Below are positions 14,442 through 22,452 of a DNA stretch of 26,610 nucleotides, piece after piece. Within the stretch, counting starts at the first letter, position 1. The number at the start of each line of letters is the position of its first letter. The notes beneath the pieces were generated by a model that was not told the origin of the DNA, did no database searches, and saw nothing but the letters and a program-made list of their open reading frames with translations. This DNA is from JBIOJM01 sp044450785 (lineage in GTDB: Bacteria > Planctomycetota > Planctomycetia > Isosphaerales > Isosphaeraceae), in NCBI GenBank assembly GCA_044450785.1, contig JBIOJM010000119.1, forward strand, positions 1 through 26,610. Reading direction: 5' to 3'. A program made the translations under genes and the position numbers.

Positions 14442-15783
14442 GAGCCGCCGATTCGCCGGCCAGCCAGCCGGTGCTCCAGGCGGCCTGAAAGTTGTAGCCG
14501 CCGATCAGGCCGTCGAGGTCCAGGATTTCGCCGGCGAAGTGCAGCCCGGGAACCAGCCGGCTTTCGAGCGTTCGCGGATCGATCTGGTCGAGCGCCACAC
14601 CGCCGCTGGTCACCTCGGCTTTTTCGAACCCGAGCGTTCCGGAGATCGGCAGAGCGAGCCCTTTGAGCGTGGCGACGAGCTGCCGGCGTTCGTCGCGAGA
14701 CAGGTCCGGGCCCAACCGATCCAGAGGGATCGCCGCCGCCGGCACCAGGCACTCGGCCAGCCGGCGTGGGAGCGCGTCGGGCAAGAGAGTCACGACCGCC
14801 CGGCGCCCCTGGCGGCAGGATCTCTGGAGGCGGTGATCGAGCTCCTCGCGCGAGAGTGCCGGGACCAGGTCCAGCCGCAGTGCCAACGGCTCGGACTCGC
14901 AGCGCCGCCCGGCCGCGCGGCTCACGTCGAGGATCGCCGGGCCGCTCAGCCCGAAGTGAGCAAACAGCACGGCTTCGCGACGCTGTGCGAGTACTTCGTT
15001 GCCGGCGGAATGGACCGAGGCGATGACGTCGGGAAGGCTCAGGCCCTTCAAGCCGGGGACCCAGCTCGCCGCGACGCGGAGCGGCACGAGCGCCGGTCTG
15101 GGTTCGACGATCGCGTGGCCGAACCGCCGCGCGAGGGTATAGCCATCGCCGGTCGTCCCGCATCCCGGGTAAGACGCTCCCCCCACGGCGACGATCACGC
15201 GCCGCGCCGTCACGGTCGCGTCCGGCAGCCGGACCGCGAATCCCGACTCTTGGGCGGACTCGGCTTCGAGCCGGTCGATCCCCAACACGGGGCTCAGGCA
15301 GCGGAGAGATGCCCCTGATCGCTCGAGCCGGCGCAGGAGTGCGCCGAGCACGTCGAGCGCACGGTCCGAGACCGGGAAGATCTTGCCGTTGCCTTCGACC
15401 TTGGTCGTGACGCCGGCGTCCTCAAACATCCGAACGGTTGCATCGACGTCGAACCGGCGCAAGGCCGGGACGAGGAACGCACCGTTGGCACCGAACGCCT
15501 GCTGGATGGCGCGGATGCCGCGTGACTCCGCGCGGTCGTAAGCCGGGTCGATCGGGCCGGAGACGACGTCGAGGCGACGCAGGCCACGGGCATTGGTGAT
15601 ATTGCACCGCGTGCCGCCGGACATCAGGATCTTGACCCCCGGCCGCCGATTCTTCTCGGCCAGCAGGACCCGGGCACCGCTCTCCGCGCCCCGGGCGGCG
15701 GCCATCAGTCCCGCGGCCCCCGCGCCCAGCACGACGACGTCGTAATCGAAATGCGGATTTGTGGCGTTCACGGGATCGTGCAC
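14431..15783 (-). CDS. NAD(P)/FAD-dependent oxidoreductase, BaiN/HI0933 family
   Basis: A 450-residue cytoplasmic flavoprotein. The N-terminal FAD site is VVVLGAGAAGLMAAARGAE (GxGxxG about 20-25). It is followed by the family signature PGVKILMSGGTRCNITNA (about 48-65) and a C-terminal second FAD contact (HFAGEILDLDGLIGGYNFQ). HI0933-type proteins are often annotated as aminoacetone oxidase-like or BaiN; the native substrate here is unknown. The length is usual for the family. The start ATG at 15783 precedes MHDPVNATNP; a later start would lose little. It lies 109 bases after the AAA+ gene on the same strand and may belong to the same transcript. Confidence 0.93.
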   Translation of the reverse strand: MHDPVNATNPHFDYDVVVLGAGAAGLMAAARGAESGARVLLAEKNRRPGVKILMSGGTRCNITNARGLRRLDVVSGPIDPAYDRAESRGIRAIQQAFGANGAFLVPALRRFDVDATVRMFEDAGVTTKVEGNGKIFPVSDRALDVLGALLRRLERSGASLRCLSPVLGIDRLEAESAQESGFAVRLPDATVTARRVIVAVGGASYPGCGTTGDGYTLARRFGHAIVEPRPALVPLRVAASWVPGLKGLSLPDVIASVHSAGNEVLAQRREAVLFAHFGLSGPAILDVSRAAGRRCESEPLALRLDLVPALSREELDHRLQRSCRQGRRAVVTLLPDALPRRLAECLVPAAAIPLDRLGPDLSRDERRQLVATLKGLALPISGTLGFEKAEVTSGGVALDQIDPRTLESRLVPGLHFAGEILDLDGLIGGYNFQAAWSTGWLAGESAALKR

Positions 15784-15892
15784 AGCATCCCGATCGAGGG
15801 ACAGATAACTCTCTGTCGAGGGTGATTCCGATCTTCATCCTACCACGACGTTGCTGGCAAAAGCACGCCGCACGTTCCGTCGAGGCGGAGGA

Positions 15893-17299
15893 TCAGGTGG
15901 TCGTCGCGAAATAGTTCATGACGGCGAAGTCGAAGTACTCGGGCTTCAGCTCGAGCGTGAGGTCGTTGTATGCGCAGAAATTGCGGACCTGGAGCAGGAG
16001 GTCGCGCGGGTGGCAGCAGCGGAACGGCCGCCCGGCGAGCTGGTAGTGTTGCTTGATCAGATGGTCCACCGCCCCCTGGTCCACCTGCTCGAACCCCAAC
16101 TTGGGGGCGGAGTCCGCGATCAACTGGCGGTACATCTCCTCGGTGGGGTCACAGGCGTGGATCTTGTACGGGATGCGGCGGAGGAACGCCTCGTCGACCA
16201 GTTGCGCCGGGTCGAGATTCGTCGAGAAGATGATGAGTTGATCGAACGGTACTCGGATTTTCTTGCCGTTGGCCAGGCCGAGAAAGTCGTAATGCTTCTC
16301 GAGGGGGACGATCCAGCGGTTCAAAAGTTCGACCGGCTGCATCCGCTGCCGGCCGAAGTCGTCGATCATCAAGGTACCGAGGTTGCTCTTGAGCTGGAGG
16401 GGGGCCTCACTGACCTTGGTCACGGGATCGAAGTGCAGCTCCAGGTCTTCCATCCGCAGCTCACCGCCGACGACGACCGTCGGCCGGCGGATCTCGACCC
16501 AGCGGTGGTCATGGTCGGACTCGTCGAGCAGGCCGGAAGACCGTTCGGTGGCGACCGGCTCGTGGATGGACATGTCGAACAGCTTGATGATCTGCCCCTC
16601 GGCGTGGATGGCCCTGGGTATCCAGACCGTGGTCCCGAAGCAGCGGGTGATCCGCTCGCCGATGCTGGACTTGCCGTTGCCGGGATATCCATAGAGGAAC
16701 AGGCCGCGGCCCGAGTTGATGGCCGGGCCGAGCAGCCGGAACGTCTCTTCCGTGATCAGCAGGTCCGAGAACGCCCGCCGCAGGTCGTCTTCCTTGGGGT
16801 GCTCGGCGGTGATCGTCTGCGCGGCCACTGACTGAAGATAGGCGTCGAACGGAACCGGCGCCGCCCCCACATAGGCGCATTCCTGGAAATACTTCTGGGC
16901 CCGCGCCCGTCCGGCGTCGGTCAGTGAGTACACATAATCATTGGCCGATGTCGAATTGGAGTAGGCGAGTAACTGCTGGTTCTTGAGCTGGCGGAGGAAT
17001 TCGGGAAAGGGGCGAAACGGCAACCCCAGCTCGGCGGCGATCCGCCGGCCGGCGGCCATGCCGCAATTGACCAGGAACTTGAGGACCAGACCTTCGATCA
17101 TCGACGCGTTGAGGCCGGCATCCTCGAAACCATCGACGGCCGCGGGGTGAAAGGCTGTCTTGCCATTCGAGCTCGAGACACGGCTTTTCAGCAGAGGGGC
17201 GGTGCAGCTCACGTCAACGGTCTCCACTCCGTTCAAGCCGGCAACGATCCGGCGCGGCCGGCGGCCTGGCGCCGGCGCGAGGAACTCTCCGCAGAACAC
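15893..17299 (-). CDS. AAA+ ATPase with N-terminal winged-helix domain
   Basis: A 468-residue protein. Residues about 62-140 look like a winged helix (AAGRRIAAELGLPF, then FLRQLKNQQLLAYS and YVYSLTDAGRARA, the typical wing and final helix). The AAA+ core follows with Walker A GYPGNGKSS (about 204-212), Walker B LMIDDFGR (about 310-317), sensor 1 IIFSTNLDP (about 356-364), an Arg pair in FLRRIPYKI and a sensor 2-like CCHPRDLL (about 428-435). Proteins of this layout are annotated only as ATPases; I know no proven role. The start GTG 17299 follows an in-frame TAG, so a later start is possible, but not beyond about residue 60 without losing family-like sequence. It lies 46 bases downstream of tsaE on the same strand. 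Confidence 0.85.
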   Translation of the reverse strand: MFCGEFLAPAPGRRPRRIVAGLNGVETVDVSCTAPLLKSRVSSSNGKTAFHPAAVDGFEDAGLNASMIEGLVLKFLVNCGMAAGRRIAAELGLPFRPFPEFLRQLKNQQLLAYSNSTSANDYVYSLTDAGRARAQKYFQECAYVGAAPVPFDAYLQSVAAQTITAEHPKEDDLRRAFSDLLITEETFRLLGPAINSGRGLFLYGYPGNGKSSIGERITRCFGTTVWIPRAIHAEGQIIKLFDMSIHEPVATERSSGLLDESDHDHRWVEIRRPTVVVGGELRMEDLELHFDPVTKVSEAPLQLKSNLGTLMIDDFGRQRMQPVELLNRWIVPLEKHYDFLGLANGKKIRVPFDQLIIFSTNLDPAQLVDEAFLRRIPYKIHACDPTEEMYRQLIADSAPKLGFEQVDQGAVDHLIKQHYQLAGRPFRCCHPRDLLLQVRNFCAYNDLTLELKPEYFDFAVMNYFATTT

Positions 17300-17345
17300 T
17301 AGGTCACCGGCATCAGGGCGTCAAAGCGATGGACAGCCGCGGGGC

Positions 17346-17882
17346 TCATTCCAGGCGTTGGGCGAGACGGTCGATGACGCCGCGGGCGGAGGGAGGAAGC
17401 TCGCAGCGTGCGAAGCGGCTCGTCGGCCCGGTCGGCTCGAGTGCGATCATCCAGCAATCCGGAGGCAGAAGGCCGCGGACTCGATCCGCCCATTCAACCA
17501 GGCACAGCCCCCCCAGGCTCCAGTATTCCGCGACGCCAAGGTCCTCGAACGCTTCCGCAGTCTCGAGCCGGTAAGCGTCGAAGTGGTAGATGGGAATTCG
17601 GCCTTGGTACTCGTGGATCAAGACGAACGTGGGGCTCGCGATCGCGCCGGGATCGACCCCCTGTGCTTCGGCGATCGCGCGCACCAGCCGGGTCTTGCCG
17701 GCACCCATCGGCCCGACCAACCCGATCACGACCCCCGGCTCGACCAGATCGGCGATGGCACGGCCCAGCCGCGTCGTGTCGTCCTCCGATGCAAGCTCGA
17801 TTGCCAGACTGTCGTTGCACCTTGTCACGTGCATGGCGGAGCGAACTCGAAAGCGGAGACTATGAATTAACAATATACTCAT
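17346..17882 (-). CDS. tsaE: TsaE, ATPase of tRNA threonylcarbamoyladenosine (t6A) synthesis
   Basis: TsaE works with TsaB, TsaD and TsaC to make t6A37 on ANN-decoding tRNAs in the cytoplasm. This protein of 178 residues shows Walker A GPMGAGKTR (about 57-65), the family block SPTFVLIHEY (about 83-92), YHFDAYRL (about 99-106) and LVEWADR (about 128-134). The start ATG at 17882 overlaps the thiL stop as ATGA, so translation is probably coupled. It gives an N-terminus about 25 residues longer than most family members, and ATG 17834 is an alternative. The thiL-tsaE pairing places two small housekeeping enzymes in one unit. Confidence 0.95.
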   Translation of the reverse strand: MSILLIHSLRFRVRSAMHVTRCNDSLAIELASEDDTTRLGRAIADLVEPGVVIGLVGPMGAGKTRLVRAIAEAQGVDPGAIASPTFVLIHEYQGRIPIYHFDAYRLETAEAFEDLGVAEYWSLGGLCLVEWADRVRGLLPPDCWMIALEPTGPTSRFARCELPPSARGVIDRLAQRLE

Positions 17883-18838
17883 ATTGGCGTCGAGAGGTGG
17901 TCGAAACCGCGCGGCGAGATGGTCTCGAGGTGGCCGTCCTCGGTGCGGAGTCGCACACCGGGGACGCCGGTCACCACGCCGACGCGGTAGAGTGCGACGG
18001 GCATGGGAGGAGCGGCGATGAGCCTGGCCGCGTCGTCGTCCGCGACCACCAGGCAGAGCTCAAAGTCTTCGCCGTCGTTGAGCGCGTGGTCGAGCGCGGG
18101 GATTCCGTCGCGCCGGCTCATCTCACGGGCATCGGTATGGATCGGGATGGCGGCGGCGTCGAGGACGGCACCGAGTCCGCCGCTTTCGGCGAGGATGTGA
18201 GCCAGGTCGGAGGAAAGGCCGTCGGAGATGTCGATCAGGGCGTGCAGGGGCGCGGCCTGGTGCAACGCCAGGGCCTCGTTGATCCGGGGCTGGGGCCGGA
18301 GATGCCGGCCGGCGAAAAAGCTGCCGCCCAGGGGACCGGTGACGAGGATGGCATCGCCCGGCCGGGCCCCCGCGCGGCGGACCGCACCCCGCGCGGTCGC
18401 CTCGCCGAGTACGGTCACGCTGATGACGAGCGGACCGTCCCAGGCGTTGGTGTCACCGCCCGCCAGGTCGACGCCGAACCGCTCGGCCAGGTTGCGCATC
18501 CCGTCATGAAGCCCCTGTGCCACCCGTACCGCACCGAGCCGCGGCAAGGCAACAGCCACCACGGCGGCGCGCGGGACGCCCGCCATCGCCGCGATGTCCG
18601 AGAGGTTCACCCCGAGCGCCTTGTACCCGACGGCCTCGGGCCCATCCTCGTCCAACCGGAAATGGCGGCCGTCCATCAGCATGTCGGTCGTGACCAGGAG
18701 GTCGGATCCGGGGCTGGGGACGAGGATCGCGCAATCGTCGCCAATGCCCTGTTTGGTACAGGGGCCGGTCCGCAGTCGCTCGCGCTGGCGGATCCAATCG
18801 ATCAGGGCGAATTCGGTGGTGGGGTCTGGTTCATTCAT
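17879..18838 (-). CDS. thiL: ThiL, thiamine-monophosphate kinase
   Basis: ThiL phosphorylates thiamine monophosphate to thiamine diphosphate with ATP, the last step of the pathway. The 319-residue protein has the PurM/ThiL-fold motifs: KQGIGDDCAIL (about 29-39), VTTDMLMDGRHF (about 49-60), GVNLSDIAAMAG (about 76-87), AGGDTNAW (about 126-133), IDISDGLSSDL (about 202-212) and LNDGEDFEL (about 253-261). ATG 18838 is chosen: family members begin just before EFALIDWIRQR, and a longer frame to 18877 only adds residues lying over the neighbour. The start overlaps the end of the restriction-endonuclease candidate by eight bases. The stop is shared with the tsaE start (ATGA). Confidence 0.96.
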   Translation of the reverse strand: MNEPDPTTEFALIDWIRQRERLRTGPCTKQGIGDDCAILVPSPGSDLLVTTDMLMDGRHFRLDEDGPEAVGYKALGVNLSDIAAMAGVPRAAVVAVALPRLGAVRVAQGLHDGMRNLAERFGVDLAGGDTNAWDGPLVISVTVLGEATARGAVRRAGARPGDAILVTGPLGGSFFAGRHLRPQPRINEALALHQAAPLHALIDISDGLSSDLAHILAESGGLGAVLDAAAIPIHTDAREMSRRDGIPALDHALNDGEDFELCLVVADDDAARLIAAPPMPVALYRVGVVTGVPGVRLRTEDGHLETISPRGFDHLSTPI

Positions 18839-19478
18839 CGATCTGGTTGCGACTTGATGGAAGTCGACTCGTATCAAAGGGAATCGCTGGTTCTCTCAAT
18901 CTTAGTTCTGACAGCAACGCATCGAAAAAGGCTGTTCCTTCGGCAGCGATTTGGTCGGGATTGATCACACGTTGGCCGGCGGGTTTTTGGCTGTTGATGC
19001 GGATGAACCAGAATCCCTCGAGGAGCCCTTGGTTCCAGAGTGGGGCCTTCCGGATCGCGATATTTCTCAAGGCTTGTTCAAAATACTCGGACCACATCAT
19101 GCCATCTTTCCTGCGGCTATCGGCAATGACGTCGAATACGACGACGTATCCGATCACGATCTCGGGGCGAAGCTGTTGAATGTTGGCGATTTCCCCCATG
19201 TGGTCATCGAGCCGGTTGGGAATCGTGCCTTTCGCGTTCTTCCACATGGACTTCAGAGAGATCAAGAGCCGGAACTTGCCCGCGAACTCGTAGGCGACAT
19301 CCCACGTCTTCACTCTCGCCAATCCAGACACCTTGAGTTCGCCGCCAGTCCCACCGAGCGCTCCTGGAAGGCCGTTGAGTTTGAGTTGATCGACCACGAA
19401 ATCTGCCAAAGCCTTCAATCGATCGGACGATTGAGTCGGCTTTTTGATGATCGCATCGATAATAGGTTCCAGGTCCAT
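18831..19478 (-). CDS. Candidate type II restriction endonuclease (PD-(D/E)xK-like)
   Basis: A 215-residue protein whose start is ATG 19478 (MDLEPIIDAIIKKP), with AGG eight bases before it; a frame to 19718 runs over the methyltransferase and is not real. It stands head-to-head with a DNA methyltransferase gene, as restriction partners often do. The core reads KTWDVAYEF, then RLLISLKSMWKNAKGTIPNR, with alternating strands such as IVIGYVVVFDV. Asp about 60 and Ser-Leu-Lys about 74-76 could be a variant PD-(D/E)xK centre. I do not recognise the specificity. AT content is higher than in its neighbours, which fits horizontal acquisition. It could instead be another protein encoded next to the methyltransferase. 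Confidence 0.7.
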   Translation of the reverse strand: MDLEPIIDAIIKKPTQSSDRLKALADFVVDQLKLNGLPGALGGTGGELKVSGLARVKTWDVAYEFAGKFRLLISLKSMWKNAKGTIPNRLDDHMGEIANIQQLRPEIVIGYVVVFDVIADSRRKDGMMWSEYFEQALRNIAIRKAPLWNQGLLEGFWFIRINSQKPAGQRVINPDQIAAEGTAFFDALLSELRLREPAIPFDTSRLPSSRNQIDE

Positions 19479-19534
19479 GCGCGAACCTCGTTGGTTATCG
19501 TAACGTGACCTCGCGAAATCGTTTTCATTGCGTG

Positions 19535-19540
19535 TATAAT
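19535..19540 (+). promoter_or_regulatory. Perfect TATAAT -10 box directly before the methyltransferase ATG
   Basis: TATAAT ends six bases before ATG 19547. With the normal 6-7 base distance the transcript would start at or beside the A of the ATG, giving a leaderless mRNA. No good -35 is seen at 16-18 bases upstream; an extended -10 (TGT before TATAAT) may compensate. Confidence 0.5.
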
Positions 19541-19546
19541 ACGAGC

Positions 19547-20461
19547 ATGAGTGATCCTCTGGGAACGAGAGAACCCTCGATCGAGCGAAAATTTCGCGAG
19601 CGCGACATCGCGCTCGCATTGGGTCCTGATTTAAGAACCTCTCAAGAGCTTTATCAAGGCGATGCTCGGGAGATGGCCGAGCTGGAACGTCGTCAGATCC
19701 ATCTGGTTGTGACTTCACCTCCTTACTGGACTCTGAAACGGTACGATGGGGCCGCGGGTGCGGACCAGCTTGGTCACTTCGAAGATTACGAGGGTTTCCA
19801 CGACGAGCTCTTGAAGACCTGGAAGAAGTGTTTCGACTCCCTGGTTTCCGGCGGCCGACTGTGCATCGTCGTGGGGGATGTCTGCCTTGCCCGGCGCAAA
19901 GGTGGACGTCACCTTGTGATGCCTCTCCACGCGGACATCATCACGCGCTGTCGAAAGGCCGGTTTTGACTACCTGACGCCGATTCTTTGGTACAAGATCG
20001 CCAATGCGGTGACCGAAGTCGAAGGAAACGGTTCGGCGTTCCTTGGTAAACCCTACGAGCCCAACGCGATCATCAAGAATGACGTGGAGTACATCCTTCT
20101 CTTCCGGAAGCCGGGGGCCTATCGGAATCCCACCCCGCAACAGCGCTTGCTGAGCTTGATTGACAAGGCCGATCATGCGAACTGGTTTCGATCGATCTGG
20201 ACGGACCTCCCCGGCGCGACCACCCGAGATGGCCACCCCGCGCCGTTTCCCGTTGAGCTTGCCTATCGGTTGATTCGCATGTTTTCTTTTGTTGGTGATA
20301 TTGTACTGGATCCCTTCGTCGGTTCCGGCTCAACGACCGAGGCCGCGATCCAGGCTCATCGATCGAGTATCGGCTTCGAAATCGAGACTGTTTATTACGA
20401 GAAGCTGCGATCAAGGTTTCGGCAGCGACGTATGGGGGTTGACTTCAGGTTCAAGCCATAG
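19547..20461 (+). CDS. Site-specific DNA methyltransferase, beta class (N4-cytosine or N6-adenine)
   Basis: A 304-residue enzyme transferring a methyl group from S-adenosylmethionine to an amino group in DNA. The catalytic motif IV TSPPYW (about 56-61) comes first and the cofactor motif I DPFVGSGSTTEA (about 255-266) near the end, the beta-class order. TSPPY is more typical of N4-cytosine enzymes. The middle (about 150-230) probably contains the target recognition part. ATG 19547 is preferred over GTG 19505 because TATAAT lies immediately before it. It is divergent from the restriction-endonuclease candidate with 68 bases between starts, so the intergenic DNA holds both promoters. A decayed copy of part of the gene lies downstream near 20640-20745. 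Confidence 0.93.
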   Translation: MSDPLGTREPSIERKFRERDIALALGPDLRTSQELYQGDAREMAELERRQIHLVVTSPPYWTLKRYDGAAGADQLGHFEDYEGFHDELLKTWKKCFDSLVSGGRLCIVVGDVCLARRKGGRHLVMPLHADIITRCRKAGFDYLTPILWYKIANAVTEVEGNGSAFLGKPYEPNAIIKNDVEYILLFRKPGAYRNPTPQQRLLSLIDKADHANWFRSIWTDLPGATTRDGHPAPFPVELAYRLIRMFSFVGDIVLDPFVGSGSTTEAAIQAHRSSIGFEIETVYYEKLRSRFRQRRMGVDFRFKP

Positions 20462-20489
20462 TTCAAGTGATTACGAGCACTCGGAAGAC

Positions 20490-20654
20490 GTGTTGATCGT
20501 CGCGGCAACCGAGGATTTGGAGAAAGAGGCGCTGAGCGGACATCGGTTGGAGCAAATCTCACAGATGATGCGCGACCTATCGCTTGGAGACCGGGCACAG
20601 TTAGCCGCGATGGTGGCGAACGGCGCCTCATCGGTGGCATCTTCCCATACCTAG
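20490..20654 (+). CDS. Possible small ORF after the methyltransferase, unknown
   Basis: From GTG 20490 a 54-residue frame reads LIVAATEDLEKEALSG, then LEQISQMMRDLSLGDRAQLA, a charged helical pattern. It starts 28 bases after the methyltransferase stop. I do not recognise it, and no strong ribosome site is visible. It may be a small partner protein or debris connected with the decayed methyltransferase copy next to it. Confidence 0.3.
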   Translation: MLIVAATEDLEKEALSGHRLEQISQMMRDLSLGDRAQLAAMVANGASSVASSHT

Positions 20655-20745
20655 GAAACCCGGGAGCCGACGGAGTCGCGCCCTTCAAGCGCGTCTGCTC
20701 AGCTTGATCGACCATGCCGACGATGCGGACTGGTTTCGTCTCTAT
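20638..20745 (+). pseudogene. Decayed fragment of a second methyltransferase copy
   Basis: One plus-strand frame reads RKPGSRRSRALQARLLSLID, then HADDADWFR, closely matching the methyltransferase at residues about 187-215 (RKPGAYRNPTPQQRLLSLID, KADHANWFR). The DNA also matches: GACTGGTTTCG here against AACTGGTTTCG at 20180-20190. After this, TATGTTTTCTC resembles CATGTTTTCTT near 20280, as if the part between had been deleted. There is no start codon and no motif I. The frame runs into the 3' end of glxK. Confidence 0.6.
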
Positions 20746-21899
20746 GTTTTCTCGGCGTCTGGCCACCCTCGTCCCGCCAGAAACGCCCGGACCGCCTGCT
20801 CGGTCGCCCGCTCGAGCAGGAGGCCAGCCTGCGCGATCGCTTCGTCGAGACGGATGGGACCGGGGCAGATCGAGAAGTAGGCGTCAACACCCTCTTCCAG
20901 GACGCCCTCGGCGCCCGGGTCGATTCTGCCCGCCAATGCCAGGGTCGGGCAGTGCAGCGAGCGAGCCAGGCGGGCGACTCCGACGGCCGTCTTGCCGAAG
21001 GCACTCTGGCCGTCGATCGCCCCTTCGCCGGTCAAGCACAGGGCGGCGTTCGTGAGCCGTTCTTCCAGCTTGACCGCGTTGATGACAAGGTCGACACCTG
21101 GCTCGATCTTGCCGGCCGCGAAAGCGACCAGTCCGCCGCCGAGACCCCCCGCGGCACCCGAGCCGGGTAAATCCTTGATCGCCACGCCCAGGTCGCGCGC
21201 CATGATGTCCGCGAATTGAGCGAGGTTGCGGTCGAGCATCTCGATCATCTCGCGTGAGGCCCCTTTCTGCGGGCCATAGACGGTCGAGGCCCCATTCGGG
21301 CCGCAGAGCGGGTTGGTCACGTCGCAGGCGACGGCAATCTCGACACCGTCGAGCTCAGGCCGGCGGCCGGACGGGTCGATCCGCGCCAGGCGGTCCAGGC
21401 TGCCGCCGCCGGGTTCCAGGTCGCGGCCCTCGTCGTCGAACAATCGGAAGCCGAGGGATTGGCCCAGGCCGGCTCCGCCGTCGTTGGTGGCGCTGCCGCC
21501 GATGCCGACGATCACGCGCCGCGCACCCGCGGCAATCGCCGCCAGCAGCAATTCACCGGTGCCCCGCGTGCTCGCGATCAAGGGGTTGCGGCGCTCGGCG
21601 GGTACGAGTACGAGTCCGGAGGCCGCCGCCATCTCGATCACGGCGGTCAAACCGTCACCCAGGAGGCCGAAGCGAGCGAGGACCGGCTCGCCCAAGGGGC
21701 CGGTCACTCGAACCTCGCGGTAGGAGCCACCCGTCGCGGCCACCAAGGCGTCGACCGTCCCCTCGCCGCCGTCGGCCATGGGCACCCGGTCAACCGTCGC
21801 GCCCGGCACCGCCGCGGCCACGCCGCGCGCCATTGCCTCAGCGGCCTGGAGGGCCGTCATGCTCCCCTTGAATTTGTCAGGGGCAACCACTACCCGCAT
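20742..21899 (-). CDS. glxK: Glycerate kinase (GlxK/GarK family)
   Basis: Phosphorylates D-glycerate to a phosphoglycerate with ATP in the cytoplasm, feeding glycolate/glyoxylate carbon into glycolysis. The 385-residue length is normal. Family blocks: VVAPDKFKGSMTALQAAEAM at the N-terminus, PMADGGEGTVDAL, GIGGSATNDGGAGL, ACDVTNPLCGPNGAS, GSGAAGGLGGGL and LTGEGAIDGQSAFGK. ATG 21899 is chosen because conserved sequence begins at once; the longer frame to 22088 covers csrA. The gene lies 37 bases after csrA on the same strand. Its last codons (GAG AAA ACA TAG) read into DNA that matches the methyltransferase fragment, so the natural 3' end may have been replaced by the insertion. Confidence 0.95.
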   Translation of the reverse strand: MRVVVAPDKFKGSMTALQAAEAMARGVAAAVPGATVDRVPMADGGEGTVDALVAATGGSYREVRVTGPLGEPVLARFGLLGDGLTAVIEMAAASGLVLVPAERRNPLIASTRGTGELLLAAIAAGARRVIVGIGGSATNDGGAGLGQSLGFRLFDDEGRDLEPGGGSLDRLARIDPSGRRPELDGVEIAVACDVTNPLCGPNGASTVYGPQKGASREMIEMLDRNLAQFADIMARDLGVAIKDLPGSGAAGGLGGGLVAFAAGKIEPGVDLVINAVKLEERLTNAALCLTGEGAIDGQSAFGKTAVGVARLARSLHCPTLALAGRIDPGAEGVLEEGVDAYFSICPGPIRLDEAIAQAGLLLERATEQAVRAFLAGRGWPDAEKT

Positions 21900-21936
21900 C
21901 GCTGTCCCCGTCGGTGAGAAATGCGGGCCAAGTACC

Positions 21937-22125
21937 TCAGACAGCCCCGGCTTCGAGCGAGATGGGTAGGGGCAGCTCGAAGACGATCTCCTCGCGCTGA
22001 ACCGACACGTCGTGTGGTGCGTCGACCCCGATCCGGACCGAATTACGGTCGATCTTGACGATGGTGACTCGAACTTCCGGCCCGACATGAAAACTCTGGC
22101 CGAGCTTCCTGCTCAGGACTAGCAT
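21937..22125 (-). CDS. csrA: CsrA, post-transcriptional regulator
   Basis: A 62-residue protein with the CsrA fold: MLVLSRKLGQSFHVG, then VTIVKIDRNSVRIGVDAPHDV and VQREEI. CsrA dimers bind GGA motifs in mRNA leaders and alter translation of carbon-storage, motility and biofilm genes. The conserved Leu4 and the RNA-binding stretch VRIGVDAP...V.REE are present. A strong ribosome site GGAGGAG (22138-22132) lies six bases before the ATG; since CsrA binds GGA, this leader could allow self-control. The gene is followed at 37 bases by glxK, suggesting cotranscription. No flagellar gene is adjacent. Confidence 0.96.
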   Translation of the reverse strand: MLVLSRKLGQSFHVGPEVRVTIVKIDRNSVRIGVDAPHDVSVQREEIVFELPLPISLEAGAV

Positions 22126-22452
22126 GATTCACTCCTCCGTGAGCTTACCAGATCGTACGGATCGGGTCAGGTATCAAACCAAGGGACGAGCCGCTCTTTT
22201 CCTGCTAGGCCTCGGTAGAGCACCTTTCGTGCCAAGATCCGTCCGAGCTCGTGCCGAACCGCGGACCGACCGCCAAGAATCCCTACCGGCCGGATCGGCA
22301 AGAACGTTACGGCCGGCTCGAATCTGCCGGTGTGGCGGTCCGACGTGTAAAATCGAACGCGGTTTTGAAAGAATTTCCTGGTGTCAAGTCTCACAGGACC
22401 CGGTCGGGTGCGGTGCTGAAGCCACGTCTGCGTGCAGGGATGGTAATGCGGA
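22126..22452. other. Divergent intergenic region between csrA and the YfhO-like gene
   Basis: About 330 bases expected to hold promoters in both directions. The csrA ribosome site is at 22132-22138. No convincing -35/-10 pair was found on either strand; TAAAAT near 22346 is a weak -10 candidate on plus. No coding remnant is recognisable. Confidence 0.4.

Noticed and set aside
14119..15318. 399-codon plus-strand open frame
   Set aside because: Mostly antisense to the BaiN/HI0933-type gene and without protein-like composition.
15851..16831. 326-codon plus-strand open frame
   Set aside because: Antisense to the AAA+ ATPase gene, whose motifs are clear.
17408..18964. 518-codon plus-strand open frame
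   Set aside because: Antisense to tsaE and thiL.
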